From: Gammaproteobacteria bacterium UBA2955
GTDB lineage: Bacteria > Pseudomonadota > Gammaproteobacteria > Pseudomonadales > Azotimanducaceae
Assembly (NCBI GenBank): GCA_002348825.1
Contig: DEBN01000139.1
Coordinates: forward strand, 1 to 8,816
Length of the DNA: 8,816 bases
Reading direction: 5' to 3'
The position numbers and the translations under genes were made by a program. A model generated the notes under the pieces. That model had not been told where the DNA came from. It searched no databases and was given only the letters and a program-made list of their open reading frames with translations. Positions 1-7,530 of the stretch are shown here, piece after piece (position 1 is the first letter of the stretch; every line of letters starts with the position of its first letter).

Positions 1-1
1 A

Positions 2-1042
2 TCCGCACTACAACACATTGTCGACGGCCAAAACCTAAGCCAGTCTCAAGCTGCTGAGGTTTTTCACCACATTATGTCCGGCGCAGCAACACCAGCGCAG
101 ATCGGCGCGTTACTGGCGGCCTTGCGCGTTAAAGGCGAGACCGCGGAGGAGATAGCCGGCGCGGCAAAGACCATGCGCGAGCTTTCAACGAAAGTTGAAG
201 TCGATTTGCCGCATCTTGTGGATACCTGCGGTACCGGTGGCAGCGGCCTTAAGCTGTTCAATATTTCGACCGCCGCAGCCTTCGTAACTGCCGCAGCCGG
301 AGCCCACGTGGCGAAGCACGGCAATCGCAAAATGACCAGTTTCAGCGGCAGCGCAGATGTATTGGAAGCCGCTGGGGTGAATTTGGCATTGAGCCCAGAG
401 CAAATCGGGCGCTGCATTAGCGAGATCGGCGTTGGGTTTCTGTTTGCCCAAACCCACCACAGCGCGATGCGTTTTGCAGGCCCAGTGCGCCAAGAGATCG
501 GCATTCGCACGCTTATGAATATCCTCGGCCCGATGACCAATCCGGCAGGCGCAACACATCAGGTTATCGGAGTTTTTAGCAAGCAATGGCAACACAAAAT
601 GGCGGAAGTGCTGATGCTCTTGGGTACCCGTCACGCCATGATCGTGCACAGCGACGGGCTGGACGAGATTCGGCTGGACGCCGACACCAGCGTCGTTGAG
701 TTGCGTGATGGCGCCATTAAGAACTACACCATAAAACCCAACGACTTGCCGATTTCCAGGCACAGCGCAGCAGCCATCGACTCGCTTACTGCGCAATCCA
801 GTGAGCAAAGTCTGCAACTGGTGCATCAGGCCTTAGAGGACGAAAGCTGTGCGGCGGCGGACATCGTAAGTTTGAATGCCGGCGCGGCTATCTACGTTTC
901 AGGTATCGCGGAGGACTTTATCGAAGGCGTCGTTATGGCTAAGGACGCCATCGCTACCGGACGAGCCCGCGAGCGGCTGGCAGAACTTGTCCGCACCAGC
1001 ACCAGCATGGCGAACGAAACCGGCGACTCTGAGTACCTATGA
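2..1042 (+). CDS. trpD: Anthranilate phosphoribosyltransferase TrpD (5' end outside window)
   Basis: Transfers the phosphoribosyl group of PRPP to anthranilate in the second step of tryptophan synthesis, in the cytoplasm. The frame is open from base 2, and its first residues ([14 protein letters not shown]) match the N-terminal helix of the family, so the ATG at 74 is internal. 346 residues are visible against about 345-350 for the family, so only a few codons are missing. Visible motifs, numbered from the first visible residue: DTCGTGGSG near 74-82 (PRPP loop), NIST at 87-90, KHGNR at 105-109, SGSAD at 115-119, [15 protein letters not shown], and GLDEI, which carries the acidic pair that binds magnesium. 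The loop after KHGNR reads KMTSF, where VSSK is more usual; Thr replaces a Ser that contacts the metal or PRPP in characterised enzymes, a mild change. The stop codon overlaps the trpC start as ATGA, which implies translational coupling. Confidence 0.96.
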   Translation, partial: SALQHIVDGQNLSQSQAAEVFHHIMSGAATPAQIGALLAALRVKGETAEEIAGAAKTMRELSTKVEVDLPHLVDTCGTGGSGLKLFNISTAAAFVTAAAGAHVAKHGNRKMTSFSGSADVLEAAGVNLALSPEQIGRCISEIGVGFLFAQTHHSAMRFAGPVRQEIGIRTLMNILGPMTNPAGATHQVIGVFSKQWQHKMAEVLMLLGTRHAMIVHSDGLDEIRLDADTSVVELRDGAIKNYTIKPNDLPISRHSAAAIDSLTAQSSEQSLQLVHQALEDESCAAADIVSLNAGAAIYVSGIAEDFIEGVVMAKDAIATGRARERLAELVRTSTSMANETGDSEYL

Positions 1043-1827
1043 GTAACATTCTCGAGCAAATTCTAACGACCAAGCGTCAGGAAGTGGCCCAGCGCAGCGC
1101 GCTGGTGCCGCAGCAACAGCTGATGGACAGCCTTGCCGATGCGCACACGCCATTGGGTTTCGTGAGCGCGCTGCAGCAACGCGCCCGTGAGCGCAGACCG
1201 GGCGTAATCGCCGAAATTAAAAAAGCATCGCCCAGCAAGGGCGTAATTCGCGCCGACTTCAACCCTGCAGTGATCGCCAGCAGCTACGCCGCGGCGAATG
1301 CAACGTGTTTGTCAGTACTGACCGATGAGCAATATTTTCAAGGGCACGATGACTACCTGCGCGAGGTGCGGCGAGCGGTGACGCTGCCATTACTGCGCAA
1401 AGACTTCACCATCGACCCGTATCAAGTGTACGAGGCCAGAGCGATGGGGGCGGACTGCGTGCTGCTCATCGTCAGCGCCCTTTCAGCAGATGACCTTCGA
1501 GCGCTCTACGCCTTGGCTTGCTCACTAGAATTAGATGTTTTGATTGAAGTCCACGACGCCGAGGAACTCGCGACAGCGTTAACGCTGAATCCCGCTTTGA
1601 TCGGAGTAAACAACCGGAATCTGAAAACATTCAGCACCGATCTGAAAAACACCATTGATTTACTCGACGATATTCCTGCAGATGTGGTCGTAGTGACCGA
1701 GAGCGGGATCAGCACTGGCGCTGACGTTAAACGCATGCAGCAGCACAATGTATATTGCTTTTTGGTCGGAGAGGCATTTATGCGCGCCGAAGATCCAGGA
1801 CAAGCCTTGTCGGAACTGTTCGGCTGA
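1039..1827 (+). CDS. trpC: Indole-3-glycerol phosphate synthase TrpC, monofunctional
   Basis: Closes the ring of carboxyphenylamino-deoxyribulose phosphate to give indole-3-glycerol phosphate, releasing CO2 and water; fourth step of tryptophan synthesis. The 262 residues cover one TIM barrel with no fused TrpF domain, as in pseudomonads and unlike E. coli. Catalytic and binding residues are all present: E59 and K61 in [13 protein letters not shown]121 in LLRKDF, E170 in LIEVHD, N191 in GVNNRNL, and E221-S222 in TESGI. From K121 onward their spacing equals that of the Sulfolobus enzyme with a constant offset. The ATG overlaps the trpD stop by 4 bases and no strong ribosome binding site precedes it, so translation is probably coupled to trpD. 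The stop lies 7 bases from the stop of the convergent CRP-like gene. Confidence 0.97.
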   Translation: MSNILEQILTTKRQEVAQRSALVPQQQLMDSLADAHTPLGFVSALQQRARERRPGVIAEIKKASPSKGVIRADFNPAVIASSYAAANATCLSVLTDEQYFQGHDDYLREVRRAVTLPLLRKDFTIDPYQVYEARAMGADCVLLIVSALSADDLRALYALACSLELDVLIEVHDAEELATALTLNPALIGVNNRNLKTFSTDLKNTIDLLDDIPADVVVVTESGISTGADVKRMQQHNVYCFLVGEAFMRAEDPGQALSELFG

Positions 1828-1834
1828 TCGATAT

Positions 1835-2737
1835 TTAGCGCGTACCGTGCACCACCATAGTTTTACCTCGCACAGTGATCAATCCTTGAGAAGACAGCCC
1901 TCTAATTGCCCGACCCGCCATTTCTCTGGAACAACCAACGATATTGCCGAGTTCTTGCCGAGTGACTTTAATTTGCATGCCCTGAGGATGAGTTACCGCA
2001 TCGGGTTGCTTTGACAGTTCCATGAGCGTGCGGGCGACTCTGCCTGTGACATCCAGAAACGCCAGATCGCTGACTTTTTGCGTGGTTCGCACAAGGCGGT
2101 TGGCCATTTGTTTCGCGACTGCAAACAAAAGATCGGGATACTGCTGCGATAGCGCTCTGAACCGGGCATAGGACAATTCTGCCAGTTCGCAATGACATTT
2201 CGCCTTAACCCCGGCACTGCGTTGCCAGCTGTCTAAAAACATCGGCAGTTCGCCAAAAAATTCTCCCGCACTGAGGTAATCGACAATGACCTCTCTGCCC
2301 GCAGCACCGTCAATGTGCACCGAGACCATGCCACGAAGGAGTAAAAAGACCGAATCGCATCGCTCCCCACCAAAGATAATGGAACTGCGGGGCTCGAAAC
2401 TCCGGTGATTTGCCGCAGCAATAAACACCTTGAGGTGTTGTTCATCGGGCTCAAACCGCTCGCCGGGGATTATTTGCGTATAGCGTTCCAGCGCCGGATT
2501 AAATCTGCTCCTATCCTCATCGGAGTCAACCAACTGATCGAATAAATGACCGCCATATTCCGACTGCTGGCCTTTCAGCACCTGAGCGAGGTCGGATAAA
2601 CCCTCGGATCCGCTACGATCCCAGTCGAGCAGGATATCAGCACCAAGAGGTACGGCTTCTGAGAATTCCAGCGCAGTAGAATTCGGTGAGGTGCGCGCGG
2701 ATTTATATTGAGAATCTTGATGCCTCTGTTCGCTCAT
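1835..2737 (-). CDS. crp: CRP/Vfr-family cAMP-binding transcription regulator with N-terminal extension
   Basis: Global DNA-binding regulator of the CRP/Vfr type. The C-terminal 200 residues follow E. coli CRP and Pseudomonas Vfr closely. The cyclic-nucleotide fold carries FFGEL (E163) and QRSA (R173, S174), which hold the cAMP phosphate and ribose. T218-T219 on the dimer helix correspond to CRP T127-S128. The hinge LAFLDVTGR, the stretch KQPDAVTHPQGMQIKVTRQE and the recognition helix CSREMAGR (R271, E272, R276) are CRP-like, and the protein ends in HGTR. I chose the ATG at 2737 because AGGTGG lies 6 bases upstream; the ATG at 2794 in the same frame has no such site. This gives 300 residues against about 210 for CRP. 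About 97 residues precede the nucleotide domain; they are rich in Asp and Glu, with no domain I recognise. The gene follows coq7 on the same strand and converges on trpC. Vfr lies beside trpC in Pseudomonas, which supports orthology. The symbol could equally be vfr. Confidence 0.9.
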   Translation of the reverse strand: MSEQRHQDSQYKSARTSPNSTALEFSEAVPLGADILLDWDRSGSEGLSDLAQVLKGQQSEYGGHLFDQLVDSDEDRSRFNPALERYTQIIPGERFEPDEQHLKVFIAAANHRSFEPRSSIIFGGERCDSVFLLLRGMVSVHIDGAAGREVIVDYLSAGEFFGELPMFLDSWQRSAGVKAKCHCELAELSYARFRALSQQYPDLLFAVAKQMANRLVRTTQKVSDLAFLDVTGRVARTLMELSKQPDAVTHPQGMQIKVTRQELGNIVGCSREMAGRAIRGLSSQGLITVRGKTMVVHGTR

Positions 2738-2743
2738 GGAATC

Positions 2744-2749
2744 CCACCT
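2744..2749 (-). promoter_or_regulatory. Strong ribosome binding site of the CRP-like gene
   Basis: The minus strand reads AGGTGG, then six bases (GATTCC), then ATG. This near-consensus Shine-Dalgarno site decides the start at 2737 and argues that the long N-terminal extension is really translated. Confidence 0.8.
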
Positions 2750-2802
2750 GAAAACTGAATCGATCGTCGATGCTAGCTGCGCATGGGCGATCATGGTGCA
2801 GG

Positions 2803-2832
2803 TTAAGACGAACGGTACTTATTCGTTCTCAA
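2803..2832 (-). promoter_or_regulatory. Possible promoter of the CRP-like gene, weak
   Basis: In the 126-base gap between coq7 and the CRP-like gene, the minus strand has TTGAGA (2832-2827), an 18-base spacer and TCTTAA (2808-2803). The -10 matches consensus at only three of six positions. The spacer carries a short inverted repeat, ACGAA and TTCGT, separated by 9 bases. If used, transcription would start near 2796 and leave a leader of about 58 bases. There is no terminator after coq7, so readthrough from the upstream operon is also possible. Confidence 0.22.
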
Positions 2833-2864
2833 ACGGTCGATTGCATTCCCGCTGAGGCCGATTA

Positions 2865-3515
2865 TTAGATTCGATAGCTGCTCTTAGTCATCACCTTAGC
2901 CACCAAGCTCATAGCGCTTTTCAGCATCGATGAAAATTCCGAGCCACCCATCTCCAGCGCGTGGGCACCGTGGCGCGCTTCGTCTTCGCGCATCAGTTCT
3001 AAAATCGCACGGGTTTTCTCATCATTTTCGGGAATAGACTCTAAGTGCTCGTTCAAGTGCTTGATGACTTGAGCTTCCGTGGCTTCGACAAATCCTAGGC
3101 TGACTCGGTCACCAAGCAGACCTGTGCCTGCGCCCATAAGAAACGAAGCGCCATAGAAAAACGGATCGAATATACTGGGCCTTTCGTCGAGCTCATTTAG
3201 GCGTTGAGCACACCAACACAAATGATCTTGCTCTTCAACAGCCGCGTCCAACAACGATTGCTTTGCCAGTGGATCCTGTGCTGTCAACGCCTGACCTTCG
3301 TATAACGCCTGAGCACACACCTCACCCGTATGGTTGACCCTCATCAAACCGCCCACATGGCGCTTTTCTGTCGCAGTCAGGCTGCCCTCCGGTATCTGGT
3401 TCGCCGGATTTTCCCGCTGCTCTATGCGACCACCGGTCAACGTTTTCAGTGCCCGATCAAAACCCGTAATTAAGTGGTCCAGAACATCGTCGTGGGCTGT
3501 AGGTGTGTTGTTCAT
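2865..3515 (-). CDS. coq7: Coq7-type di-iron demethoxyubiquinone hydroxylase
   Basis: Hydroxylates the demethoxyubiquinone ring in the next-to-last step of aerobic ubiquinone synthesis, at the inner membrane. With the ATG at 3515 the protein has 216 residues, the usual bacterial size. Di-iron ligands are visible as two ExxH sets: E65 in VNHTGEVCA, E95 and H98 in EEQDH, a Glu in VEATEAQ (probably E147), and E179 and H182 in EDEARH. The hydrophobic stretch FLMGAGTGLLG near 125-135 fits the membrane-facing region. The frame stays open 30 codons further upstream, but that would overlap the end of purD and does not look like the family; the ATG at 3515 follows the purD stop by 13 bases and has a modest GGAAAA purine stretch before it. 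The position behind purD suggests cotranscription with the purine genes. This oxygen-dependent enzyme indicates aerobic respiration. Confidence 0.95.
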   Translation of the reverse strand: MNNTPTAHDDVLDHLITGFDRALKTLTGGRIEQRENPANQIPEGSLTATEKRHVGGLMRVNHTGEVCAQALYEGQALTAQDPLAKQSLLDAAVEEQDHLCWCAQRLNELDERPSIFDPFFYGASFLMGAGTGLLGDRVSLGFVEATEAQVIKHLNEHLESIPENDEKTRAILELMREDEARHGAHALEMGGSEFSSMLKSAMSLVAKVMTKSSYRI

Positions 3516-3528
3516 CCGTTTTCCAAGT

Positions 3529-4821
3529 CTAAGATAGTGACGGTTTATGCCGATCGATGGCGCGATATCCAATGTCCTTACGAAAGTACCGATTGCGCCA
3601 GCCAATTAAATCCAAGCGTTCGTATGCGCGCGCCTGAGCAAGGGTCACATTCTCCCCTAGCCCCACAACGCACAGTACCCTGCCACCCGCTGTCACAATG
3701 TCTGTTTGTTGGGTACGCGTGCCCGCATGAAAGACTTTAGTGTCGGCCAGGTTTTTGTCCAGTCCGGTTATCACGTTACCGCTCTCGTACTGCTCTGGAT
3801 AACCACCTGCTGCCATAACGACACCAAGCGCTACCCGAGGGTCGAATTGCAGTTGTACGTCGGTTAATGTTCCGGCAACGGCGGCCTGACACGCCTGCAA
3901 TAGATCCGATTGTAACCGCATCATTACGGGCTGCGCCTCTGGATCACCGAACCGGCAGTTAAATTCAATGACTTTTGGTCGGCCTTCCGCATCAATCATT
4001 AATCCCGCGTATAGAAACCCTGTGTAGGGCATGCCATCCTTCGCCATACCCGCCAGAGTTGGTTCGATCACTTCGCGCATTACCGCCGCGTGCACTTCCG
4101 AAGTTACTACCGGAGCAGGAGAATAAGCCCCCATACCCCCCGTATTTGGTCCTTTGTCGCCATCATCCCGAGCTTTGTGGTCTTGCGATGAGGCGAATGG
4201 AATTCCACGCGCGCCGTCACAGAGGCAAATAAAACTGGCTTCTTCGCCCTGCAAAAATTCTTCAATGACTACTTTATGGCCGGCCTCGCCAAACACATTG
4301 CCTGCCAGCATGTCGCTTACCGCCGCCAAAGCCTGAGTTTCATCCATAGCTACAACGACACCCTTGCCCGCAGCCAGACCGTCGGCCTTGATCACGATCG
4401 GCGCACCTTGAGCACGCACATACGCAGAGGCTTGCGTTACATCGGTAAACGTCGCGTGGGCAGCGGTGGGAATACCGTGACGCTGCAAAAACTCCTTACT
4501 GAAGGCTTTGGAGCCCTCTAACTGGGCCGCGGCTTTACTCGGTCCAAAACACGCCAGTCCCGCTGCAGTAAAATCGTCGACGATGCCGGCCACCAGTGGC
4601 AACTCGGGGCCGACAACAGTGAAACCGACCATTTCACGCTGGGCCATAGCCAGCAAGCCGGCGCAATCATCTGCCGCCACATCAACATTACGCAACCCAG
4701 GCTCGGTGGCCGTTCCAGCATTGCCGGGCGCAACCAACACCTCGTCCACTCCGGCGCTTTGCTTAAGCTTCCAGGCCAACGCGTGCTCGCGACCGCCGTT
4801 GCCGATTACCAGTACCTTCAT
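3529..4821 (-). CDS. purD: Phosphoribosylamine-glycine ligase (GAR synthetase) PurD
   Basis: ATP-dependent joining of glycine to phosphoribosylamine, the second step of purine synthesis. The 430 residues match the 429 of E. coli PurD. The N-terminal domain starts MKVLVIGNGGREHALAWKL and has APGNAGT at 31-37; the ATP-grasp part shows KADGLAAGKG (145-154), GPNTGGMGAYSP (224-235) and the family signature RFGDPEAQ (290-297). The C-terminal ARAYERLDLI ... YFRKDIGYRAI is typical. The start at 4821 is preceded by GGGTGA four bases upstream, which pairs with the 3' part of the anti-Shine-Dalgarno. It lies 41 bases after purH, as in the E. coli purHD operon, and 13 bases before coq7. No key residue is missing. 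Confidence 0.97.
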   Translation of the reverse strand: MKVLVIGNGGREHALAWKLKQSAGVDEVLVAPGNAGTATEPGLRNVDVAADDCAGLLAMAQREMVGFTVVGPELPLVAGIVDDFTAAGLACFGPSKAAAQLEGSKAFSKEFLQRHGIPTAAHATFTDVTQASAYVRAQGAPIVIKADGLAAGKGVVVAMDETQALAAVSDMLAGNVFGEAGHKVVIEEFLQGEEASFICLCDGARGIPFASSQDHKARDDGDKGPNTGGMGAYSPAPVVTSEVHAAVMREVIEPTLAGMAKDGMPYTGFLYAGLMIDAEGRPKVIEFNCRFGDPEAQPVMMRLQSDLLQACQAAVAGTLTDVQLQFDPRVALGVVMAAGGYPEQYESGNVITGLDKNLADTKVFHAGTRTQQTDIVTAGGRVLCVVGLGENVTLAQARAYERLDLIGWRNRYFRKDIGYRAIDRHKPSLS

Positions 4822-4862
4822 CTAATCACCCAGACTGTTTGCCGTATCGAACTGTCATCCTG

Positions 4863-6422
4863 TTAGTGACGAAAATGCCGCACGCCGGTAAAGATCATAG
4901 CCAGCCCGTGCTCGTCTGCAGCAGCGATCACCTCGTCGTCGCGCATAGATCCGCCCGGCTGAATGACCGCACTGATCCCAGCCTCCGAAGCCGCGTCAAT
5001 GCCATCCCTGAAGGGGAAAAACGCGTCTGATGCCATGACCGCACCAGTTACACTTAGTCCCTCCTCCGCAGCTTTTAACCCCGCTATTTTGGCGCTGATT
5101 ACCCGACTCATCTGACCCGCGCCGACACCGATGGTTTGTGCATCCCGCGCATAAACTATGGCGTTAGATTTCGTGAACCACGCGACTTTCCAAGCAAAAT
5201 GCAGATCCGCCATTTGCGCTGGCGTCGGCCGCACTGCGGTGACGACGTTCAGCGCGGCTTCATCAAGACATAGTTGGTCAGCGTCCTGCAATAATAGCCC
5301 CCCGCCAACTCGCTTGAATTCCATGCCGCGTCCGGCGCTGCCGCGCTCTCCGCAGCTGAGCAAGCGAACGTTTTTCTTCTGCTGTGCCACGGTGACGGCC
5401 GCAGCATCGACGCTCGGCGCAACGACAACCTCGACAAACTGGCGTTCAAGGATAACGCCAAGCAGGCTGGCGTCGAGCGGTCGATTAAACGCAATGATGC
5501 CTCCGAATGCAGATGTGGGGTCTGTGGCAAAGGCCTTTTCATAGGCTTGGCGCAGGTCGTCGCCCAAGCCCACCCCGCAGGGATTCGCATGTTTGACAAT
5601 GACGCACGCAGGGGCGTCGAACGCCGCTACACATTCTAACGCCGCATCGGTATCCGCGATGTTGTTATACGACAGTGCTTTACCCTGCAGCTGCTTGTAG
5701 CCTGCAATGGTGCCTTCGACGCTGCCCATCGAACCGACGCCAGCCACCTCGCGATAAAATCCCGCGCGCTGATGTGGATTTTCTCCGTAACGCATGTCTT
5801 CCATCTTTTCGAACGTCAGCGTTAACGAAGCCGGCAACGGTTCGTCAGCGCCCAAATATCCAGCTACCGTTGCGTCGTACTGGGCGGTATGCCGAAATGC
5901 CTTTAGCGCAAATCTACGACACATCGCCTGATCAATTGCGTTTTCCCCAAGAGCCTGCACTACGTCGGCATAGTCATCGGGATTCACCACCACCAATACG
6001 TCGGCATGATTTTTCGCGGCGGCACGCACCATGGTCGGCCCGCCGATGTCGATGTTCTCGATCGCCATTGCGTCCGTACAATCCGGCCGCGCTATCGTCG
6101 CGGCAAACGGATAAAGATTAACCACCACCAGATCGATGGGCTGAATCCCCTGAGCAGCCAGCACTTCATCATCAATGCCGCGTCGTGCCAATATGCCGCC
6201 GTGAATTTTTGGGTGCAGGGTCTTCACGCGACCGTCCATGATCTCCGGCGAACCCGTGTGTTCCGATACTTCAGTGACTTTTACGCCCGCCTCAAGCAAC
6301 GTATTGTACGTTCCCCCCGTGGATAACATCTCGACACCTGCGTCGGCGAGCGCTTGGGCAAAGCCCACGATTTCAGTCTTATCGGAAACACTGATTAACG
6401 CTCGTCGAATCTGCAGTGCCAT
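4863..6422 (-). CDS. purH: Bifunctional AICAR formyltransferase / IMP cyclohydrolase PurH
   Basis: Carries out the last two steps of purine synthesis: formylation of AICAR with 10-formyl-tetrahydrofolate, then ring closure to IMP. The 519 residues are close to the usual 520-530. The N-terminal cyclohydrolase domain shows [17 protein letters not shown] (33-38), and [14 protein letters not shown] (63-76). The formyltransferase domain shows RYGENPHQ (211-218), the catalytic K277-H278 in [18 protein letters not shown] (301-308), KSNA (418-421), GAGQMSR, SDAFFPF (465-471), IQPGGS and the terminal TGVRHFRH. The ATG at 6422 has AGGGGA just upstream, overlapping the dusB stop region. The gap to dusB is only 9 bases, so it is almost certainly cotranscribed with dusB. 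In many gammaproteobacteria fis sits between dusB and the purHD locus; here it does not. Confidence 0.98.
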   Translation of the reverse strand: MALQIRRALISVSDKTEIVGFAQALADAGVEMLSTGGTYNTLLEAGVKVTEVSEHTGSPEIMDGRVKTLHPKIHGGILARRGIDDEVLAAQGIQPIDLVVVNLYPFAATIARPDCTDAMAIENIDIGGPTMVRAAAKNHADVLVVVNPDDYADVVQALGENAIDQAMCRRFALKAFRHTAQYDATVAGYLGADEPLPASLTLTFEKMEDMRYGENPHQRAGFYREVAGVGSMGSVEGTIAGYKQLQGKALSYNNIADTDAALECVAAFDAPACVIVKHANPCGVGLGDDLRQAYEKAFATDPTSAFGGIIAFNRPLDASLLGVILERQFVEVVVAPSVDAAAVTVAQQKKNVRLLSCGERGSAGRGMEFKRVGGGLLLQDADQLCLDEAALNVVTAVRPTPAQMADLHFAWKVAWFTKSNAIVYARDAQTIGVGAGQMSRVISAKIAGLKAAEEGLSVTGAVMASDAFFPFRDGIDAASEAGISAVIQPGGSMRDDEVIAAADEHGLAMIFTGVRHFRH

Positions 6423-6431
6423 ATGAGTCCC

Positions 6432-7457
6432 CTAGCCTGAATGTGAATTTACCGCCAACGGGCGCGTTACGGCTAACGTTTGCTGCTCGAGAATCGTCGA
6501 CTCGGTTAGTGCGCCCAGCCAAGTCAACTGCGAGAAAGCTGTATCGAGTCGCATGAAATCTGCGATCAGCGCTGCTGCGTTTAATCGGCGCAAGTACGCC
6601 TGCACGTGCTTGCGCGCAATGCGCACGCCCTGTTGCAAGCCATAGAACTTGTGCATGTGATCGAGGTGTTCGCACATAATATGTAAACGCTGAGCTACGG
6701 ACGGTTCTTCGCCACCAGCTAATACCTGGAAAATCCATGGCTGCCCGATAGCGCCACGACCAATCATCAGGCCGTCTGCATAGCTATTTCTCAATGCCTG
6801 AGCCGCACTCTGCGCATCCTCTATATCACCGTTAACAAGCACCGGTATCGACAGCGCGCGGCGTGCCTCAGCGACTGGGGCAAAACGTACCGCCCCCGAA
6901 AATTTACAGGCTCGACTGCGTCCATGCATAACCAGCATTCGTGCACCCGCCTGTGCAGCCACACGTGCTGCCGCAACACCCAAACGGTCATCTGGCGCCA
7001 ATCCTGTGCGTGTCTTTACAGTCACAGGAACAGTCACTGCTGCCGCGACGGTCTCGACAATAGCCGCCACTCGATCAAGGTCAGCAAGCAACGCCGAGCC
7101 CGCAGCTTTCCGGCAGACTTTTTTCGCCGGGCAACCAAAATTAATATCGATCAATGTGGTCCCTTCGTCGACCAACCGTCGCGCTGTTTCCGCCATAACA
7201 AGTGGATCATTACCCGCAATCTGGACTGCCATAGGCGCAGCACAAGGCAGCGCTTCGCGCCGCAATTGACTTTTTTGCGTGTGCCAAAGTTCCAACTTGG
7301 ACGCGACCATTTCGCTGACCATGTGGCCCGCGCCAAAACGCCACGCGAGGGTGCGGAACGGCACATCAGTCAACCCCGCCATCGGTGCCAGCGCAACACG
7401 ATTACGCAGCTGCATAGGTCCTAGGCTCAATGGGGAGTGGAGAATTGACTGGTTCAT
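6432..7457 (-). CDS. dusB: tRNA-dihydrouridine synthase DusB
   Basis: FMN- and NADPH-dependent reduction of uridine to dihydrouridine in tRNA. With the ATG at 7457 the protein has 341 residues (E. coli DusB 321). The barrel begins with LRNRVALAPMAGLTDVPFR (17-35). Further motifs are INFGCPAKKVCRKAAGSALL (105-124) with catalytic C109, VKTRTG (147-152), H178-G179-R180, VNGDI (208-212) and IGRGAIGQPWIF (232-243). The C-terminal FYGLQQGVRIARKH followed by a helical tail fits DusB rather than DusA or DusC. The frame is open to 7496, but a start there would run through a terminator hairpin, so 7457 is preferred; no good ribosome binding site precedes it (GTCCGTGAT before ATG). It heads the operon dusB-purH-purD-coq7. 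The last residues after about 320 look less conserved. Confidence 0.94.
   Translation of the reverse strand: MNQSILHSPLSLGPMQLRNRVALAPMAGLTDVPFRTLAWRFGAGHMVSEMVASKLELWHTQKSQLRREALPCAAPMAVQIAGNDPLVMAETARRLVDEGTTLIDINFGCPAKKVCRKAAGSALLADLDRVAAIVETVAAAVTVPVTVKTRTGLAPDDRLGVAAARVAAQAGARMLVMHGRSRACKFSGAVRFAPVAEARRALSIPVLVNGDIEDAQSAAQALRNSYADGLMIGRGAIGQPWIFQVLAGGEEPSVAQRLHIMCEHLDHMHKFYGLQQGVRIARKHVQAYLRRLNAAALIADFMRLDTAFSQLTWLGALTESTILEQQTLAVTRPLAVNSHSG
6472..6483. promoter_or_regulatory. PurR-box-like palindrome upstream of purH
   Basis: The minus strand reads GCAAACGTTAGC, which differs at one position from the 12-base core GCAAACGTTTGC of the enterobacterial PurR operator. The flanking bases do not fit the full 16-base consensus. 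It lies about 50 bases before the purH start, inside the 3' end of dusB. Whether this organism has a PurR is unknown from the window, and the bases are also constrained by coding for QTLA of DusB. Confidence 0.3.
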
Positions 7458-7466
7458 ATCACGGAC

Positions 7467-7494
7467 AAAAAAAGAGGGCGGAATGATACCGCCC
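7467..7494 (-). terminator. Intrinsic terminator after prmA-VOC, directly before dusB
   Basis: On the minus strand GGGCGG (7494-7489), a seven-base loop TATCATT and CCGCCC (7481-7476) form a perfect six-pair GC stem, followed by TC and seven T. It lies 36 bases after the VOC gene stop and its T run ends 9 bases before the dusB start codon. It should end the prmA-VOC transcript. The loop also contains TATCAT, a good match to a -10 element. Confidence 0.85.
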
Positions 7495-7508
7495 ACTTCA
7501 ACAAACCA
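7482..7508 (-). promoter_or_regulatory. Possible dusB promoter overlapping the terminator
   Basis: The minus strand carries TTGGTT, a 15-base spacer and TATCAT (five of six against TATAAT), the latter inside the loop of the terminator hairpin. Transcription would start in the 3' arm of the stem and give a leader of roughly 25 bases beginning with a pyrimidine run. The -35 matches only TTG and the spacer is short, so this is tentative; it is the only place between the terminator and the start codon where I see a candidate. Confidence 0.22.
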
Positions 7509-7530
7509 ACAGCTCGAGCCGTCGTTACGG

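Noticed and set aside
185..826. 213-residue open frame on the minus strand opposite trpD
   Set aside because: It lies fully inside a well-supported gene, has a low-complexity His/Ala/Cys-rich product, and shows no recognisable motif.
2040..2050. TGTGA half-site resembling a CRP binding site
   Set aside because: Lies within the CRP-like coding region and has no matching TCACA half at the right distance.
2738..2794. Upstream ATG at 2794 as start of the CRP-like gene, adding 19 residues
   Set aside because: It has no ribosome binding site, whereas the ATG at 2737 has AGGTGG at ideal spacing.
3516..3605. Upstream start for coq7 giving 246 residues
   Set aside because: It would overlap the purD end by 77 bases, and the added residues do not resemble Coq7; the 216-residue form fits the family.
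5675..6121. 148-residue plus-strand open frame opposite purH
   Set aside because: Antisense shadow of a clear PurH with intact motifs throughout.
6924..7424. 166-residue plus-strand open frame opposite dusB
   Set aside because: Antisense shadow of dusB; product rich in Cys, Arg and His as expected for the complement of GC-rich coding sequence.
7458..7496. Upstream start for dusB at 7496
   Set aside because: The added 13 residues are encoded by the terminator hairpin and T run, and the family N-terminus is already covered from 7457.
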